Position numbers and translations under genes: made by a program. DNA of 64,000 nucleotides from Xestospongia bergquistia (lineage: Eukaryota; Porifera; Demospongiae; Haplosclerida; Petrosiidae), in NCBI GenBank assembly GCA_963965975.1, contig OZ014414.1, forward strand, positions 8,737,230-8,801,229, written 5' to 3'. Positions 26,501 through 39,899 of this stretch are shown here, piece after piece (the first letter of the stretch is position 1; the number at the start of each line of letters is the position of its first letter). The notes beneath the pieces are model-generated. The model was not told the origin of the DNA, ran no database searches, and saw only the letters and a list, made by a program, of their open reading frames with translations.

Positions 26501-26660
26501 TTGCTTTGGACTTTGCAGATATCGTCCCATTATTGCAGAATGGACTGCACAGACAGAATTCTCTGAAATGTTGCTTGATAAGGACATTGTCTCTGATCAT
26601 ATGCCTAATGCATTACTAAATGTACTTAACAAGTTAATAAAACAAGAACGCATACAATAA
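20596..26660 (+). CDS. sn-1-specific diacylglycerol lipase (732 aa)
   Basis: Exons: 20596-20777, 20961-21654, 21772-21834, 21892-22022, 22147-22285, 22458-22541, 22729-22803, 22866-22946, 23089-23216, 23398-23466, 24113-24185, 24865-25020, 25129-25292, 26501-26660, total 2199 nt in frame. The start resembles metazoan DAGL ([12 protein letters not shown]) and about four membrane segments follow. The lipase fold shows [10 protein letters not shown], the nucleophile in [15 protein letters not shown], the acid in VLGDDLVPR and the histidine region PGRIIHL. The enzyme cuts diacylglycerol to 2-arachidonoylglycerol-type monoacylglycerol at the plasma membrane. Without a long C-terminal tail it is closer in size to DAGL-beta than DAGL-alpha. 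The 57-bp intron 21835-21891 is in frame and could be retained. Confidence 0.93.
22572..22696. repeat. Palindromic ATGTAC/ATATAC hexamer array in lipase intron
   Basis: Alternating TACATG, TACATA and TATATG units form many overlapping self-complementary steps. The same sequence type occurs at 31496-31615. Confidence 0.9.
23650..24005. mobile_element. Short relative of the 58-bp Foldback-like element, in lipase intron 10
   Basis: About 23803-23970 holds roughly three degenerate copies of the 58-bp unit (CACTTGTTCTAGTCCCATAC...) found in WAVE intron 2. The left flank (about 23745-23800) is the reverse complement of the spacer at about 30110-30165. The right flank (GTTAATGAGATTCACAGTTTTG) is the reverse complement of the sequence before the first WAVE array at about 29300-29325. 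Shared unique flanks identify it as the same interspersed element, inverted and with fewer units. Confidence 0.65.
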
Positions 26661-26661
26661 T

Positions 26662-26667
26662 AATAAA
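26662..26667 (+). terminator. Poly(A) signal of diacylglycerol lipase
   Basis: AATAAA begins one base after the TAA stop codon, so the 3' UTR is probably only a few tens of bases. The next gene starts about 230 bp later. Confidence 0.6.
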
Positions 26668-26899
26668 GATACTTCAAACACAATAATTTTTAAAATTATT
26701 ATTAAAAATTTATTATGCAGAACGTATAACGATATTCATGATCCAATTCAGTGACGTATTAATTGAGTTATTGCCTTAATAGAATTTTAATTAATAGTTT
26801 AGTACATACGTGCTAGTATCACTTCACTTGTTCAGTCTACACAAGTTTACTTTGCTATTCCGTCGTTTGCAAAGAGTACTGTTGTTTTATGCTAAAGAA

Positions 26900-29800
26900 A
26901 TGCCTTTAGCTGTACGTTATGTGCAACCGAAACGTCTCTGTAGGGGACCATTGCCGAGAGGCGTCAAGAACGAACTCCATGCAGTTGCTGTCCTTTCACT
27001 GGCTGGCACGATTCGTCAGATGAGCAGTCTTGCTAAACACGCAGAGGGTCTTTTGGGAGAACTGTGCGATACTCTTGGCAAATATAACGAACGCACCTTA
27101 TCCCTACAAAACCGAGTTACTCACCTCAGAAAAAAAGTCATTCCAAGCTTGGACATTCAAGCTGAAGGTACATGGACCAGCTGTAATATTTATTCTAGTT
27201 TACTTTCTTTTTTTGAACAGCTGACTATAATGCTGAAGTTATATTAGCAGAGGACCATTTTCAAAGTGATCATCATATCAGTCAGCAATTGTTATGTGTC
27301 AAAACTGCACCAGAGGCTCTTCTGGAACAGTACGAATCATCTGAGAAAGTCCCTCCGCTACATCACTTCACTCCTCACTTTGAAGATGGACGAAATGCTA
27401 TGCACATTTATTCAAACCCTGAGTTCTTCTTCAACAGCTGGAGAGCCAACATGGAGAGAGATGCTATGAAAAGACGATCGGGAGGAAATTTGGACTCAGT
27501 GGTACGTCCTTAAAAACTTAAACTATTACTTACAAAATATCACTTAACTCTTTAACACAATGCCCATTTTATTGGAATACACCATTTCTCTTTATTAACA
27601 AAATGTACTGCTTCATTGTACATGTACATGTATTATTACAGAATAATATAGTTAATGGAGTTATGCTTTTGCTATAATGAGCTTGTTTGTGTATTGTTTA
27701 TCTTCACAAGAATCCCTAGGACTCTACATTTGTAAAGTGTCCACTTCCTTTCCAAATCTTTGTTAGGTTTCCTATTTAATTACTCTAGTCTTCATATAGT
27801 ATTGTTATGATGATCCCTACTGTTGAGAATTACATGAAATGTTCATGTAATAACGCACAGTACATTTCCTTCTTTATAATAAAAGCATAATCTTAGGTTA
27901 TGTCTAGAGTACTAGTAATGCCATACTTTAATGTGAAAATAATACAGTTAGGTTCTGATGTTTAAGGTTAGGGTCTGGAGTCTAGTTTAACTTCTTATTA
28001 CAATTCAATGTTCTATTACCAACACTGCCTAAATTTTAATTGTTTAATTTACTCACCACTGAAATATATCATAAATTACTATAATATTGTATCATAAAGA
28101 TTAAAGGTATATAATAGTTGATATAACATCCTCTCTCTTATGTTATACCTTTCACCTTATAACCATATATCACTATATCTTAATATGGTATAATTACACT
28201 AGTGACACGGCAATATGTAAATTCGATATCAACTAACATGTGCATGTATAAATTAATAATTGTGTTATGGTATAGTAAGTTATAGTAAGTAATACTATGA
28301 CAACCATTGAAGATTAGAGGATTGTATCACTTTTATAGTTTATAGGATATCTCAAAGTTATTATAACAGTGATATGGGATGTCAGTATAAATTATACAAA
28401 TTTACATCATACTGAATCAGTAACTTTGCTTTTTGTTTTTAACTTCTTAATATCATTACAAGCTTACATAGTACACTTTCTTCTAGTATGAGAAGAATTC
28501 TTCTAATATCTTGACAAGAGAGAAGAAATAGCATTATCATAACTCTTCATGTTAACTTATGAATATACTAACATTATATCTTAGCATACTACAGCATTCT
28601 CAGTAGTATATGAACCAAAATAGCTTTCTTTATCTTCTCCTACTTGTTTTTATATAATGGCTGACTAAACATCATTTTCATTCTTCCTATTAGCTATTGT
28701 CTATTCTCCAATAGGAGAGATATCTCTTATTAACATGACAAGAAAACACGTTACGCTTGTTCAGTTTTTTTCATAGATGCATCAATCACTTACCTAACAT
28801 ATATTACAGAATAGAGCTGTTGTGTTTGTTCATACAGCAATAAAAACTGGGCATGTAGTCTGTGTTATGTATAATTAGTTGCTATGACTATGAGGTAATA
28901 TGTACATTATTAGTTACCATGGTGATAACATGGTGTGAAACTATCTTTTTGTTTTGAATCGAATTATATTGTATTGTCTTTGATCTCGTGTCAATGAATC
29001 AAATCATGAGAAATTCTTTTTTTGGGTGTGTGCATATTAATTCTGTTATGTTTGGTTTTTGTTACTATTGTAAAAATAATGAGTTTAGACTTGTTAAAAA
29101 AGTATGTTTAAAGTCTTCTTCTCAAAAATATTGCTCGGTACCTTTGAGGTAGGAATTATCAGTAAAATATAATGGAATCAACTAACTCTAACAAAATGGA
29201 GTTACTACATAATCAATTAGTGATTATGATTGTGTCATGTGATCATGATGTATGGTTATTAACCACTATTGTTTACATTATGATAGTGATAATGGTACCT
29301 GCCAAAACTGTGAACCACATTAACATGTCCTCACTATAATGGTAAATAATATGTTGAAGTATTAGTATGGGAAGTGTCCTCAATATAGAGGTTGTATAAT
29401 AGACTAAAGTATTAGTATGGGACTAGTACAAGTGTCCTCAATATAGAGGTTGTATAATAGACTAAAGTATTAGTATGGGACTAGAACTAGTGTCCTCAAT
29501 ATAGAGGTTGTATAATACACTAAAGTATTAGTATGAGACTAGAACAAGTGTCCTCAATATAGAGGTTGTACAATACACTAAAGTATTAGTATGAGACTAG
29601 AACAAGTGTCCTCAATATAGAGGTTGTATAATACACTAAAGTATTAGTATGAGACTAGAACAAGTGTCCTCAATATAGAGGTTGTACAATACACTAAAGT
29701 ATTAGTATGAGACTAGAACAAGTGTCCTCAATATAGAGGTTGTATAATAGACTAAAGTATTAGTATGGGACTAGTACAAGTGTCCTCAATATAGAGGTTG

Positions 29801-32800
29801 TATAATAGACTAAAGTATTAGTATGGGACTAGAAGTAGTGTCCTCAATATAGAGGTTGTATAATACACTAAAGTATTAGTATGGGACTAGAACAAGTGTC
29901 CTCAATATAGAGGGTGTCCTAAATCAGTGTCCATTATTAGTGGTAGTATATGTGTGTAGTATAGTTTGTATTTACAGTGACAAACTAGTAGTATATTTCA
30001 TAAGATAGAATGATATTAAAGGAGATCTAATTTAATTATAAACAATAACTGTCACATCTTGTACAACAAATTAATGTGTTAATATAACATAACAAACCTA
30101 CAAATTATTAGTTACTATATAAGTAGATTGTTAATGATAAAGGATACTCTAAATTAACGACATTCTCTGTCTTAGGACACTTGTTCTAGTCCCATACTAA
30201 TACTTTAGTCTATTATACAACCTCTATATTGAGGACACTTGTTCTAGTCCCATACTAATACTTTAGTGTATTATATAACCTCTATATTGAGGACACTTGT
30301 ACTAGTCCCATACTAATACTTTAGTGTATTATATAACCTCTATATTGAGGACACTTGTACTAGTCCCATACTAATACTTTAGTGTATTATACAACCTCTA
30401 TATTGAGGACGCTTGTTCTAGTCCCATACTAATACTTTAGTCTATTATACAACCTCTATATTGAGGACACTTGTACTAGTCCCATACTAATACTTTAGTG
30501 TATTATACAACCTCTATATTGAGGACGCTTGTTCTAGTCCCATACTAATACTTTAGTCTATTATACAACCTCTATATTGAGGACACTTGTACTAGTCCCA
30601 TACTAATACTTTAGTGTATTATACAACCTCTATATTGAGGACGCTTGTTCTAGTCCCATACTAATACTTTAGTGTATTATACAACCTCTATATTGAGGAC
30701 ACTTGTACTAGTCCCATACTAATACTTTAGTGTATTATACAACATCTATATTGAGGACACTTTGTATGTTATTTAAAGAATATCTTTATTCTAAAATTAT
30801 TTTCTAAAGTTTTAAAGTGTCTAATATAGAGAGATTTTAATATAGGTATAATTATTATATTCATGTAAAATTTGTTTAATCTAATATTTCATCAATGAAG
30901 TATTGTTGTTGTTAAGACACCACCTGATAGTGACCACTTCAAACAAGACACATTACTGGTCACTAGATTATCTATTACATGCCTCCACACATTCATTATG
31001 TACTTCAAATTATTGTTTATTACTGAAGTATGTCTAACGTAACAACTTAGTGTTACTTGTTGACAATTTAGTATCAAAGGGTTAATATTATAACGCGATA
31101 CTTTTTTCTGTCTTCACCCTTTCACATTTTACTAACAGCAATCTGGTTGCCATGACAATCTTTGTACATGGACATGTATTTATTTTAATCCCTACTCTGT
31201 ATACATGCATTTTGTTATAACCACTATCTTTGTGACGACAAAACCATCAGTAAAATATTATAATGTCATATTCTAGGCCTATGTTTTAAGGTTTATGAAA
31301 CTTCACAGTTGAATTTAAGAAACATAGCTATTACAGTGCTTACATGGGAGTTGTTTCCTAACCACACCCCGAAACATTTCTAAAACATAGGACTAAAGTG
31401 TGGCATCGTATAACGTGACATTGAATTTTTTGTCACTATTAAATAACTTAAAATGTACATGCATATGTCTCTGATGATTATAGCACTATGGAATATATAC
31501 ATGTACATATATATGTATATATACATGTACATATACATGTATATGTACATGTATATATTCATGTATATATACATGTATATGTACATGTATATATACATGT
31601 ACATATACATGTATATTGTGTACATTGTTATAGTAATAAGTAATATTATATTTATATTGTGAAATATTGCCTAGCTGGTTATTGACCCTATATAATTGTA
31701 ATTCTGTTGACATGTACAAATAAGTTGCTGACTTAGTCTTATCAAGAGTTTCATAACATTTACATACTTATATCTGGTATAATATTTATATATTGAATTT
31801 GGAATTCATTTTTTCGTGTCTATTTGGTTAATGATAATTTCATGTACCCAACAAAAGCCATTTAATATGTACAAGTGCAGGTCATTCGTGTGCCTCTTTG
31901 TCTCCTAGTACTGTGAACAGTTTTGTCACATTATGTAAGATGATTTTTATAATAGATATCTTATGTCATGATGTTCTATAGAGGTAGCTATCCTAGGTCA
32001 CTGTGGTAAGTCCTGATGTTCACTAGTCTAGAGCTTACTAATGGTAGCTATCCTAGGTCACTGTCGTAAGTACTGATGTTCACTAGTCTAGAGCTTACTA
32101 ATGGTAGCTATCTTAGGTCACTGTGGTAAGTACTGATGTTCACTAGTCTAGAGCTTACTAATGGTAGCTATTCTAGGTCACTGTGGTAAGTACTGATGTT
32201 CGCTAGTCTAGAGCTTACTATAATGGTAGCTATCCTAGGTCACTGTGGTAAGTACTGATATTTACTAGTCTAGAGCTTACTAATGGTAGCTATCCTAGGT
32301 CACTGTGGTAAGTACTGATGTTCACTAGTCTAGAGCTTACTAATGGTAGCTATTCTAGGTCACTGTGGTAAGTACTGATGTTCGCTAGTCTAGAGCTTAC
32401 TATAATGGTAGCTATCCTAGGTCACTGTGGTAAGTACTGATATTTACTAGTCTAGAGCTTACTAATGGTAGCTATCCTAGGTCACTGTGGTAAGTACTGA
32501 TATTTACTAGTCTAGAGCTTACTAATGGTAGCTATTGTGGCAAATACTGATGTCTGTTACTCTTTATATGATCGACATATGTCTTTGGCTCTGCGTCAAA
32601 TACCACAATATATAAATGGGATATTATAGACGTAATACAATCAGTTTTTGATGCCAAACATATGACCTCCTCCACTTCAAACTATTCTAACAAGAGACAT
32701 AGACACCATTAGTATACATATCATTAGTATACAGGTTACATGTAGGTAGATCTTATTGCTGTTAAATACACATATTACCTACCACAACAACTATTATTAT

Positions 32801-33677
32801 TATAATTGTATTGAATTATAAATTATAACTATTGTGTTAGTACACTTCGTGATGACATATAACTGGACCATTGCCCAGTCAAATGATCTGTAGTTAATTT
32901 GGGGGATTGTTGCTTGAACTGTCATATGTACTTAACCACAGTAATGTTGGATAGCTACCATTAGTAAGCTCTAGACCAGTGAACATCAGTACTCACCACA
33001 GTGACCCAGGATAGCTACCATTAGTAAGCTCTAGACTAGTTAACATCAGTACTTACCACAGTGACCTAGGATTGCTACCATTAGTAAGCTCTAAAGTAGT
33101 ACCTACCACAGTGACCTTGTAGTTACTATTATTAGCCTCTGGGCTAACTCATTGGTAAAGTCTAGACAATTATTGTATCATTACATACCACAATGACTAA
33201 ATGAAAATATCATACATATAAAGCAGTAATGATGTTTATGTCAAGTGTATTGTGAAGTATGTACACACTGGTGCTATGTGGTGTCTACATTTGACTAGTA
33301 CAATATCCTTAAATAGACATTCTATTTTGTTAATGCACTAGTTGTTAAGGGACTATTTGGTATTGTTGTTAATTACATCATGTTTGTTTATTGGTATGTC
33401 TTCAATGAATGTCCCTTTGGTATATACATGTACATGTATTGAATATTAATAAATCAATGATGAATGAGTCTGTAATGGATGGATAGATAGTCAACTAATG
33501 GACAGATGATATCAATATTACATTTAAATGTAATATCTATTGTCAGAATTAATCACACTCCATCTACTATTGATCCATTTCATCCATCTATTCATCCATT
33601 CATACAATAGTCTGTAATCACTACTACACAATAATATTATAACACATAATATATTTAACACACTGTCATGTTATTAT

Positions 33678-33726
<49 letters not shown>

Positions 33727-35614
33727 GCAGATAGAGGAATCAACAGAGGTCGTACAAAAACAACCTACTAACAATCGTAAGAAAGGAGCTAAAAATGATA
33801 CAAGTTATAGTTCTACTCTACCTATCAGAGTAAAAGCTCGTAAACGATCAAGTCCTCCAGTACCACACATATTTAGTTCTGTTCGAGGCAGAAACAATCG
33901 TAAACAACGACCAGTTATTAGTGATGACATGTATACTAGTAGTCAGAATCATAGTGAATCCTCAGGATATATGAGTCAGCATTCTTCATACAACTCCTTA
34001 CTTGATCAAGAGAGTTTTAATAGTTTAAACAGTCAAGATAGAATTAGAAACTACAAGAGTACCTCCTCTCTTTCTTCTACTGCCAATGATCCTAAGAATA
34101 TCTCCTCAACAACCCCAAAAGCATCCAATGGGGACTTAACACAACCTCCTAATAAACCTAGGGTTCTTAATCGTACTAGGTCATCTTCAAGTGACAGAAG
34201 TGGGTGGAGTCATAAGGGTGTGGTTGCTAAGGAAAATGGGATACATCTACTTCAAACTAATGGGTCAGTCTCACCCAATGTCTTTGATGATGATGTCATT
34301 GATAACAGAGAAGATACACCACCAATGTCCAAGTATTCACCTCATAAGGAATCCTTACCCACTAGTCTTAATGGCTTAGAGGGTTCACCAATAGTGACGA
34401 GGAAAAAATCCTTTCCTGGTAAATTAAGCCCACCTATTATTAGCCCTACAGCCAGTCCTGAAATAAGGCGGAGAGTAGAGATGTTAACAACACAAGTTGT
34501 ATCTCAAAGTTCTCATGATTCAGAAATTAATGTGTTCAGTTTTCCTGATCCTCTTGAAATATTGAAAACTCACAGACTCTCAACAGAATTGACATTATTA
34601 AATGGTATTAGTGACCTTTCACCAGATGATTTCCCACCTATCGATCAAAACGCCTATTCATATGGTCAACCAGACTCACAAAATTTTCAAACTGGTTCTA
34701 AAAACCAGCCTAGTCCACCTCGGCATCGTCGGGCTCCCAGTCCACCTAAGGGTGGTTCTCCAAGACGCCGGTCTATGTCTCTGAGCAATTCTAGTCAGGA
34801 GAGTCCGCGACCTCGTCTTAAATCTCAAGGTAGTTTAAGTGGGAGCTCACCACATCGTACATCTGACCAAAGTCTCAAAATGTCCCCTAGCATCCCAAAG
34901 CGAAAAGCTCCACCACCTCCATCCCCAGGAAAGGAAAAACGTACCTCTAGACATTTAAGTTTAGAAGGAACACCCACTTCTATCACTATTGACAAATTTA
35001 AATATCCTCCTGTACAAGACAAGGGTTCTGAAATTATTAAAAATAATCCTTCATCCCCTATTAGAGGATCTGTAGAACTACAGAGGGAGCTCTCAAAGGA
35101 ACTAGTAAGAAGATCAAGTAAGTTAGTACAACAAGAGGAACATATATATCACAAGATACCAGAGAGACAAATGAGTCAAGAAATTGAAAAAACAAAAAAT
35201 GTTCCAGGACCTCAAGAAAAAGAACATGTTTACCACAAGATATCTGAAATACAAGCTAGTCGTGATAAAGTGGTGAAGAGACAAGAGAAAGATGCTGTTC
35301 ATTCCAAAATCAATCTTGTACAAGATAAGAAATCAAGTCACGATAAAGAAAAGAAAAAAGTCAAAAATGCCAATCAAATTTTAAAAGCATCTGGTGTTAA
35401 TACTGTTATCACATCTGAGCGTAGTAATCTTTTGGCGGCAATTAGACATGGTATGCAGCTGAACAAAGTCAAAAGCGAAGAAGACAAGAGACACGATGAT
35501 TCTCCCATGCCGTGGGATGTAGCAGCCATATTGGAACGAAGACAAGCATTAGCTAACTCTGATAATGAGTTTGAAGAAGCTGCAGTACAGGAAGCTGAAT
35601 GGGAAGACATGTGA
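26900..35614 (+). CDS. WAVE/SCAR actin nucleation-promoting factor (810 aa)
   Basis: Exons: 26900-27167, 27221-27501, 33731-35614; total 2433 nt in frame. Residues 1 to about 183 form the WAVE homology domain (MPLAVRYVQPKRLCRG, LPRGVKNEL, IRQMSSLAKHAE, then YSNPEFFFNSW), which binds Abi and HSPC300 in the WAVE regulatory complex. A long Ser/Pro-rich linker with a short KAPPPPSPGK tract (about residue 575) follows. A WH2 motif (SNLLAAIRHGMQLNKV, about 747) and central/acidic tail ending EAEWEDM bind actin and Arp2/3. The start follows the family; an in-frame ATG at 26810 would add 30 unrelated residues. Intron 2 is 6.2 kb, far longer than its neighbours. The exon 3 acceptor is a TAGCAG tandem site. 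Confidence 0.95.
27502..29290. other. First part of WAVE intron 2, no gene seen
   Basis: AT-rich sequence without a convincing frame or repeat. It opens with the GTACGT donor of WAVE exon 2. Confidence 0.6.
29298..30766. mobile_element. Foldback-like element: two inverted arrays of a 58-bp repeat
   Basis: About ten tandem copies of a 58-bp unit (GTGTCCTCAATATAGAGG...) run from 29355 to 29920. After a spacer of about 255 bp, about ten copies of its reverse complement (CCTCTATATTGAGGACAC...) run from 30176 to 30765. Units differ by a few bases. Long inverted repeats made of short tandem repeats are typical of Foldback/Galileo-type DNA elements. No transposase frame is present. The pair could fold into a long hairpin inside the WAVE pre-mRNA. 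Confidence 0.75.
31496..31616. repeat. Palindromic ATGTAC/ATGTAT hexamer array in WAVE intron 2
   Basis: TACATG, TATATG and TACATA steps over about 120 bp, open on both strands as Met/Tyr- or Val/His-rich frames. No coding meaning is likely. Confidence 0.92.
31978..33135. mobile_element. Second Foldback-like element: inverted arrays of a 60-bp repeat
   Basis: From 31983 to about 32545 there are about nine copies of a 60-bp unit (GGTAGCTATCCTAGGTCACT...). After about 400 bp of non-repeated sequence, three copies of the reverse complement (AGTGACC...GGATAGCTACC) lie at about 32945-33120. The unit is unrelated to the 58-bp unit but the layout is the same. Two units carry an extra TA before the TAATGG junction. 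No transposase frame is seen in the spacer. Confidence 0.7.
33678..33730 (+). promoter_or_regulatory. (CT)n polypyrimidine tract and NAGNAG acceptor of WAVE exon 3
   Basis: About 21 TC dinucleotides end in TCCATAGCAG. The microsatellite itself is the polypyrimidine tract. Splicing after TAG would add one glutamine relative to splicing after CAG; both keep the frame. The lipase exon at 24865 has a similar CT-rich tract. Confidence 0.7.
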
Positions 35615-36353
35615 GCTGTTGCTTAGCAACTAGAAATGGTAAACAAACAAAAGTAACAAGCAACAAATCAAAACAAACAAACAATTTGAACAACAACATT
35701 ATCATCATCTCATCACATAATCTTGTCTAATATAATTTTGTTAATAACTTATCATTTTATTGATATAATATTATGTCCATATATGGAATTATAGTTCATT
35801 TACCTACTCTTCTCTCCATAGCAACAGAGGTAACCAATTCATCCTATCACATCACTTTCTAATTTGTATGACATCTCTCTTTTCTCTTTTATTAGCTATT
35901 TAGAGCTAATAAAATAACAATATATACTTATTATAAAAGAGATTTAACTAATATTCCACAGATCATTACCACAAACACTGATAATGTCATTGTTATTTAG
36001 TCTCTCACATAATATATCATATTATATTAACACACACACAGACATATTGTATAATATATTATGTCATTATTGTTATTAACAATCAGTTTATTAAATTAAG
36101 TTATTAATTATTAATATTAAAATCAAATATATCCATATTAATTATTATAATTATTAATTTGTTTATTATAATTGTTATTATTGTATTATAATAATATGAT
36201 TTGATTACATGTAATTGATAATTACATGTACATGTAGATCAGTAGCTTTATATGACTACATGTAGATCAATAGTTACATTGTTCTAAATATTGATATATC
36301 TATATTACTTGATAGATATAACTGTCTACATGTATATGTATGTTTGTGAATTG
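35615..36353. other. WAVE 3' flank and intergenic region
   Basis: Very AT-rich. It should hold the WAVE 3' UTR. Nothing else is recognised. Confidence 0.5.
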
Positions 36354-36360
36354 TTTTTAG

Positions 36361-36521
36361 ATTTGACCCAGGAAGAGAGAATATTAATGGTAGATTGTGC
36401 AAGTGAAAATTCAAAGGATGATTTGAAGGGACACGATAGGAGGATGACATCATCATATAGGATAATGGATGAACTTGAGAAGAAAGATAACTGGAATAAT
36501 GATATCATGACTAACAGTTAA
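36361..36521 (+). other. Possible orphan terminal exon
   Basis: After a TTTTTAG acceptor the frame stays open to a TAA at 36519-36521. It codes an acidic, Asp/Lys-rich peptide (LTQEERILMVDCASEN...) that I do not recognise. It could be a remnant of the duplicated kinase locus, an alternative last exon of WAVE, or chance. Confidence 0.25.
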
Positions 36522-36802
36522 GAGGTTTAACAGTCAATAATAATAATATGTAATGTTCATTGTTTTATGTAATTTAGTGTGAAATTATTTCTACTACTAT
36601 TATTAGGAAAGTAATACAATTAGTAAATGAAAAGAATGGAGATCTTTTGTCTAAACATTTACTATATTATTTTATATAATTCCTTCTTTAGTCTACTAGT
36701 CTATCTGTCCATTTATTTATCCTAATGTCCATTTGACCGTCTATCCATTCATCCATACATATACCATTCATCCATACATCCATCCATTCATTTCTTTTAT
36801 AG

Positions 36803-37795
<993 letters not shown>

Positions 37796-38186
37796 CTAGA
37801 TTAGATCATATTATTATTAGAAATAATAGAGTTGTCTATTAATATCATCTCACCATTTATTATGTGAGTGAGTAAACGTCTCTACTTCAGAAATATGTAT
37901 TGTTGGACTTGAACAGTTGACAATTTTCATTATTCAACTGAACTGATCTCATTATTATAGTTAAATTGTAGTCTTCAATATCTTAATGATTAATTGAATT
38001 AATGGAGTTTTTTATTAAAACACAAAAGACACTTAATAACAAAGCTAATATAAAGAGTATCAATAACAATACTAGATTTGTAATGATAATAAAATTAAAT
38101 AAGAAGTAAAAAGATTAATTATTATTAATTATTAACAATTAATTAATAAATATGAACAATATGTGTGTGCTATATTCATGATAATT

Positions 38187-38851
38187 CTAAAATAGATAAG
38201 AAATATTTTGCTTTAATTGACTTACAGAGTTGAGATCTTTGAATGATGAGGGAAGGGAATTAGAAATAGAATATGGATCCCAAACAGTGGAAGACTTCTT
38301 GTTCATTTTTTTAAATAGAGACCAGAAGTCCTTGGAAGTTGAAGAAGAGGATAGCTTGTGGAAGAAGGTAGATTTCAAATGATGTTGGTATACGTAAGAG
38401 AATGTTTTGTTTCTACAAATGTGATATTGAGACATCAGTGATGATGATTTAGTTCTTTTGGTTTTAGTAAATAGAGCATTATGTTTGTGAATACAAGAAA
38501 GGAGGTGGTTGTTGGCCCAGGGTGGTGAATTTTTAATAGACACTAATTTAGATGGGATCATTACTTCAATAAAGACTACTTTAAACATGGACCAAGAGTA
38601 ATTGACATCAGTGGAGGATAAGAGAGGATTACATTAGCTGTTTTAAAGTCACCTTTACTATAATGCCAAATATTACAAAGGTTCTTAGAAGATGGTATGT
38701 AATGTTGTCTTAAAGGGACAATGAACAATAACAAATTACAAGACAAAATGGAGGAAGAAAAAAAGAAGGACATGACAAGTTTGGACAAGTCTATAATGTA
38801 TATGTGTAGATAAGAGGTGACCCCACTTATTATGTTATAAGTTACTGCCAA
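38187..38851 (-). mobile_element. LINE (CR1/L2-like) ORF2 remnant, copy 1
   Basis: Two overlapping frames read the region between endonuclease and reverse transcriptase of a non-LTR element (NIWHYSKGDFKTANVIL; then PSKLVSIKNSPPWANNHLL). They jump directly to the extreme C-terminal region (SISNSLPSSFKDLNSV). The reverse transcriptase core is deleted and a frameshift separates the two frames. Confidence 0.65.
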
Positions 38852-38965
38852 CTAAATGTATTGTGGATGTAGTACTAATAAATGTAAAATGATTAATACT
38901 GAGCATGCAGACTTACATGTATTGCACTACTAACACACTTACTATTAGCAGTTCACATATGTACC

Positions 38966-39281
38966 ATGGCTACTAAATACCGTCAACTATCAATTTGTCC
39001 TAAGACCTTACTTAGCTCCTAAATTGGTACAGTCCAATTTTATGATACCTGGAGTTGTTTCATCCAAGAGTTGATTTGGACAAGTCTATAAATTGCTAGA
39101 GAAATTGAACAAAGTTAATTCTAATGAAGGACTTTTTGATAATGACAAAGAGGTACAGTTTGTTTTGTAGAATGATGATTGTCTACCTATTGAGAGTATA
39201 TACATTGTACAGGTTCAGTTTGATAATGCAGCAATAGACCTACTACATTATGTTATGACTGAATGGGGAAAAACAGTGTAG
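38966..39281 (+). pseudogene. Unidentified duplicated fragment, copy 1
   Basis: A frame starts MATKYRQLSICPKTLL and soon stops. Another frame ending LPIESIYIVQVQFDNAAIDLLHYVMTEWGKTV runs to a TAG but contains a stop where copy 2 (49714-50031) has Trp. Family not recognised. Confidence 0.4.
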
Positions 39282-39299
39282 GGATATCTATAAAGAGCT

Positions 39300-39839
39300 G
39301 AAGAGTTAAATTTACATGAAGAGTCTCTGATCAATTATCTGTGTAAGATAATGAAATCACACATAAAAATTAGAATAAACTTATTGAGAGAGGAGGAGGA
39401 GCTATTGATGGATGGTTGAGAATTGGAGGAGGAGATATAGAGGGAGGGTTGAGAGTTTGAGAAGGAGTACTGTAAGGAGGGTGGAATTTTGGAGAAGGAG
39501 TGGTAGAGAAAGAGTGAAGAATTAGAGGTAATGATAATATAATGATAGAGGAAGTTGAAGAAAAGCTGGGCTCAGAAGATGTAGGAATGGAAATAGAACT
39601 GACAGCAGAGCAGGATAACATTTGTACTTTGTGAGAGATAGAGTCAATTGAACAGCTTTTATTTCAGGAATAATAGTAGACATTGGTTTACAGGTATTTT
39701 CAAGTTTTACTAGCCTATCTTTTAGCTGAGTAATATCACTTGTTAGGACAGATACTGAGGAGACTAGAGACTTCACACAGTAAGGACAAATGAAGGGATA
39801 GTTTGCAGCAACAGTGGACATTAGAGAAGTAAGTGTCAA
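39300..39839 (-). mobile_element. LINE ORF1 remnant (PHD end, coiled coil, Ser/Pro-rich region), copy 1
   Basis: The coding strand reads the end of a PHD finger (YPFICPYCVKSL), a short coiled coil (ITQLKDRLVKLEN) and a Ser/Pro-rich stretch. It corresponds to the 50085-50960 copy but is cut at the PHD finger, so the 2A-like region is missing. It abuts the end of LRR gene A. Confidence 0.6.
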
Positions 39840-39899
39840 GCAAAACTGCTCTATTTTTATTGTCTACTAGTTTTGTTAGAAACAACAAACTACTTACTA

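Noticed and set aside
26810..26899. Upstream in-frame ATG as the WAVE start
   Set aside because: The family starts at MPL in the conserved domain; the 30 extra residues are hydrophobic and match nothing in it.
29298..30766. CRISPR-like array
   Set aside because: The 58-bp units are directly adjacent with no unique spacers, lie in an intron of an animal gene, and occur in both orientations.
31380..31719. Met/Tyr- and Val/His-rich frames at the TACATG repeat
   Set aside because: Produced by the palindromic hexamer array on both strands.
34825..35610. Minus-strand frames within WAVE exon 3
   Set aside because: Antisense shadows of a long, well-supported coding exon.
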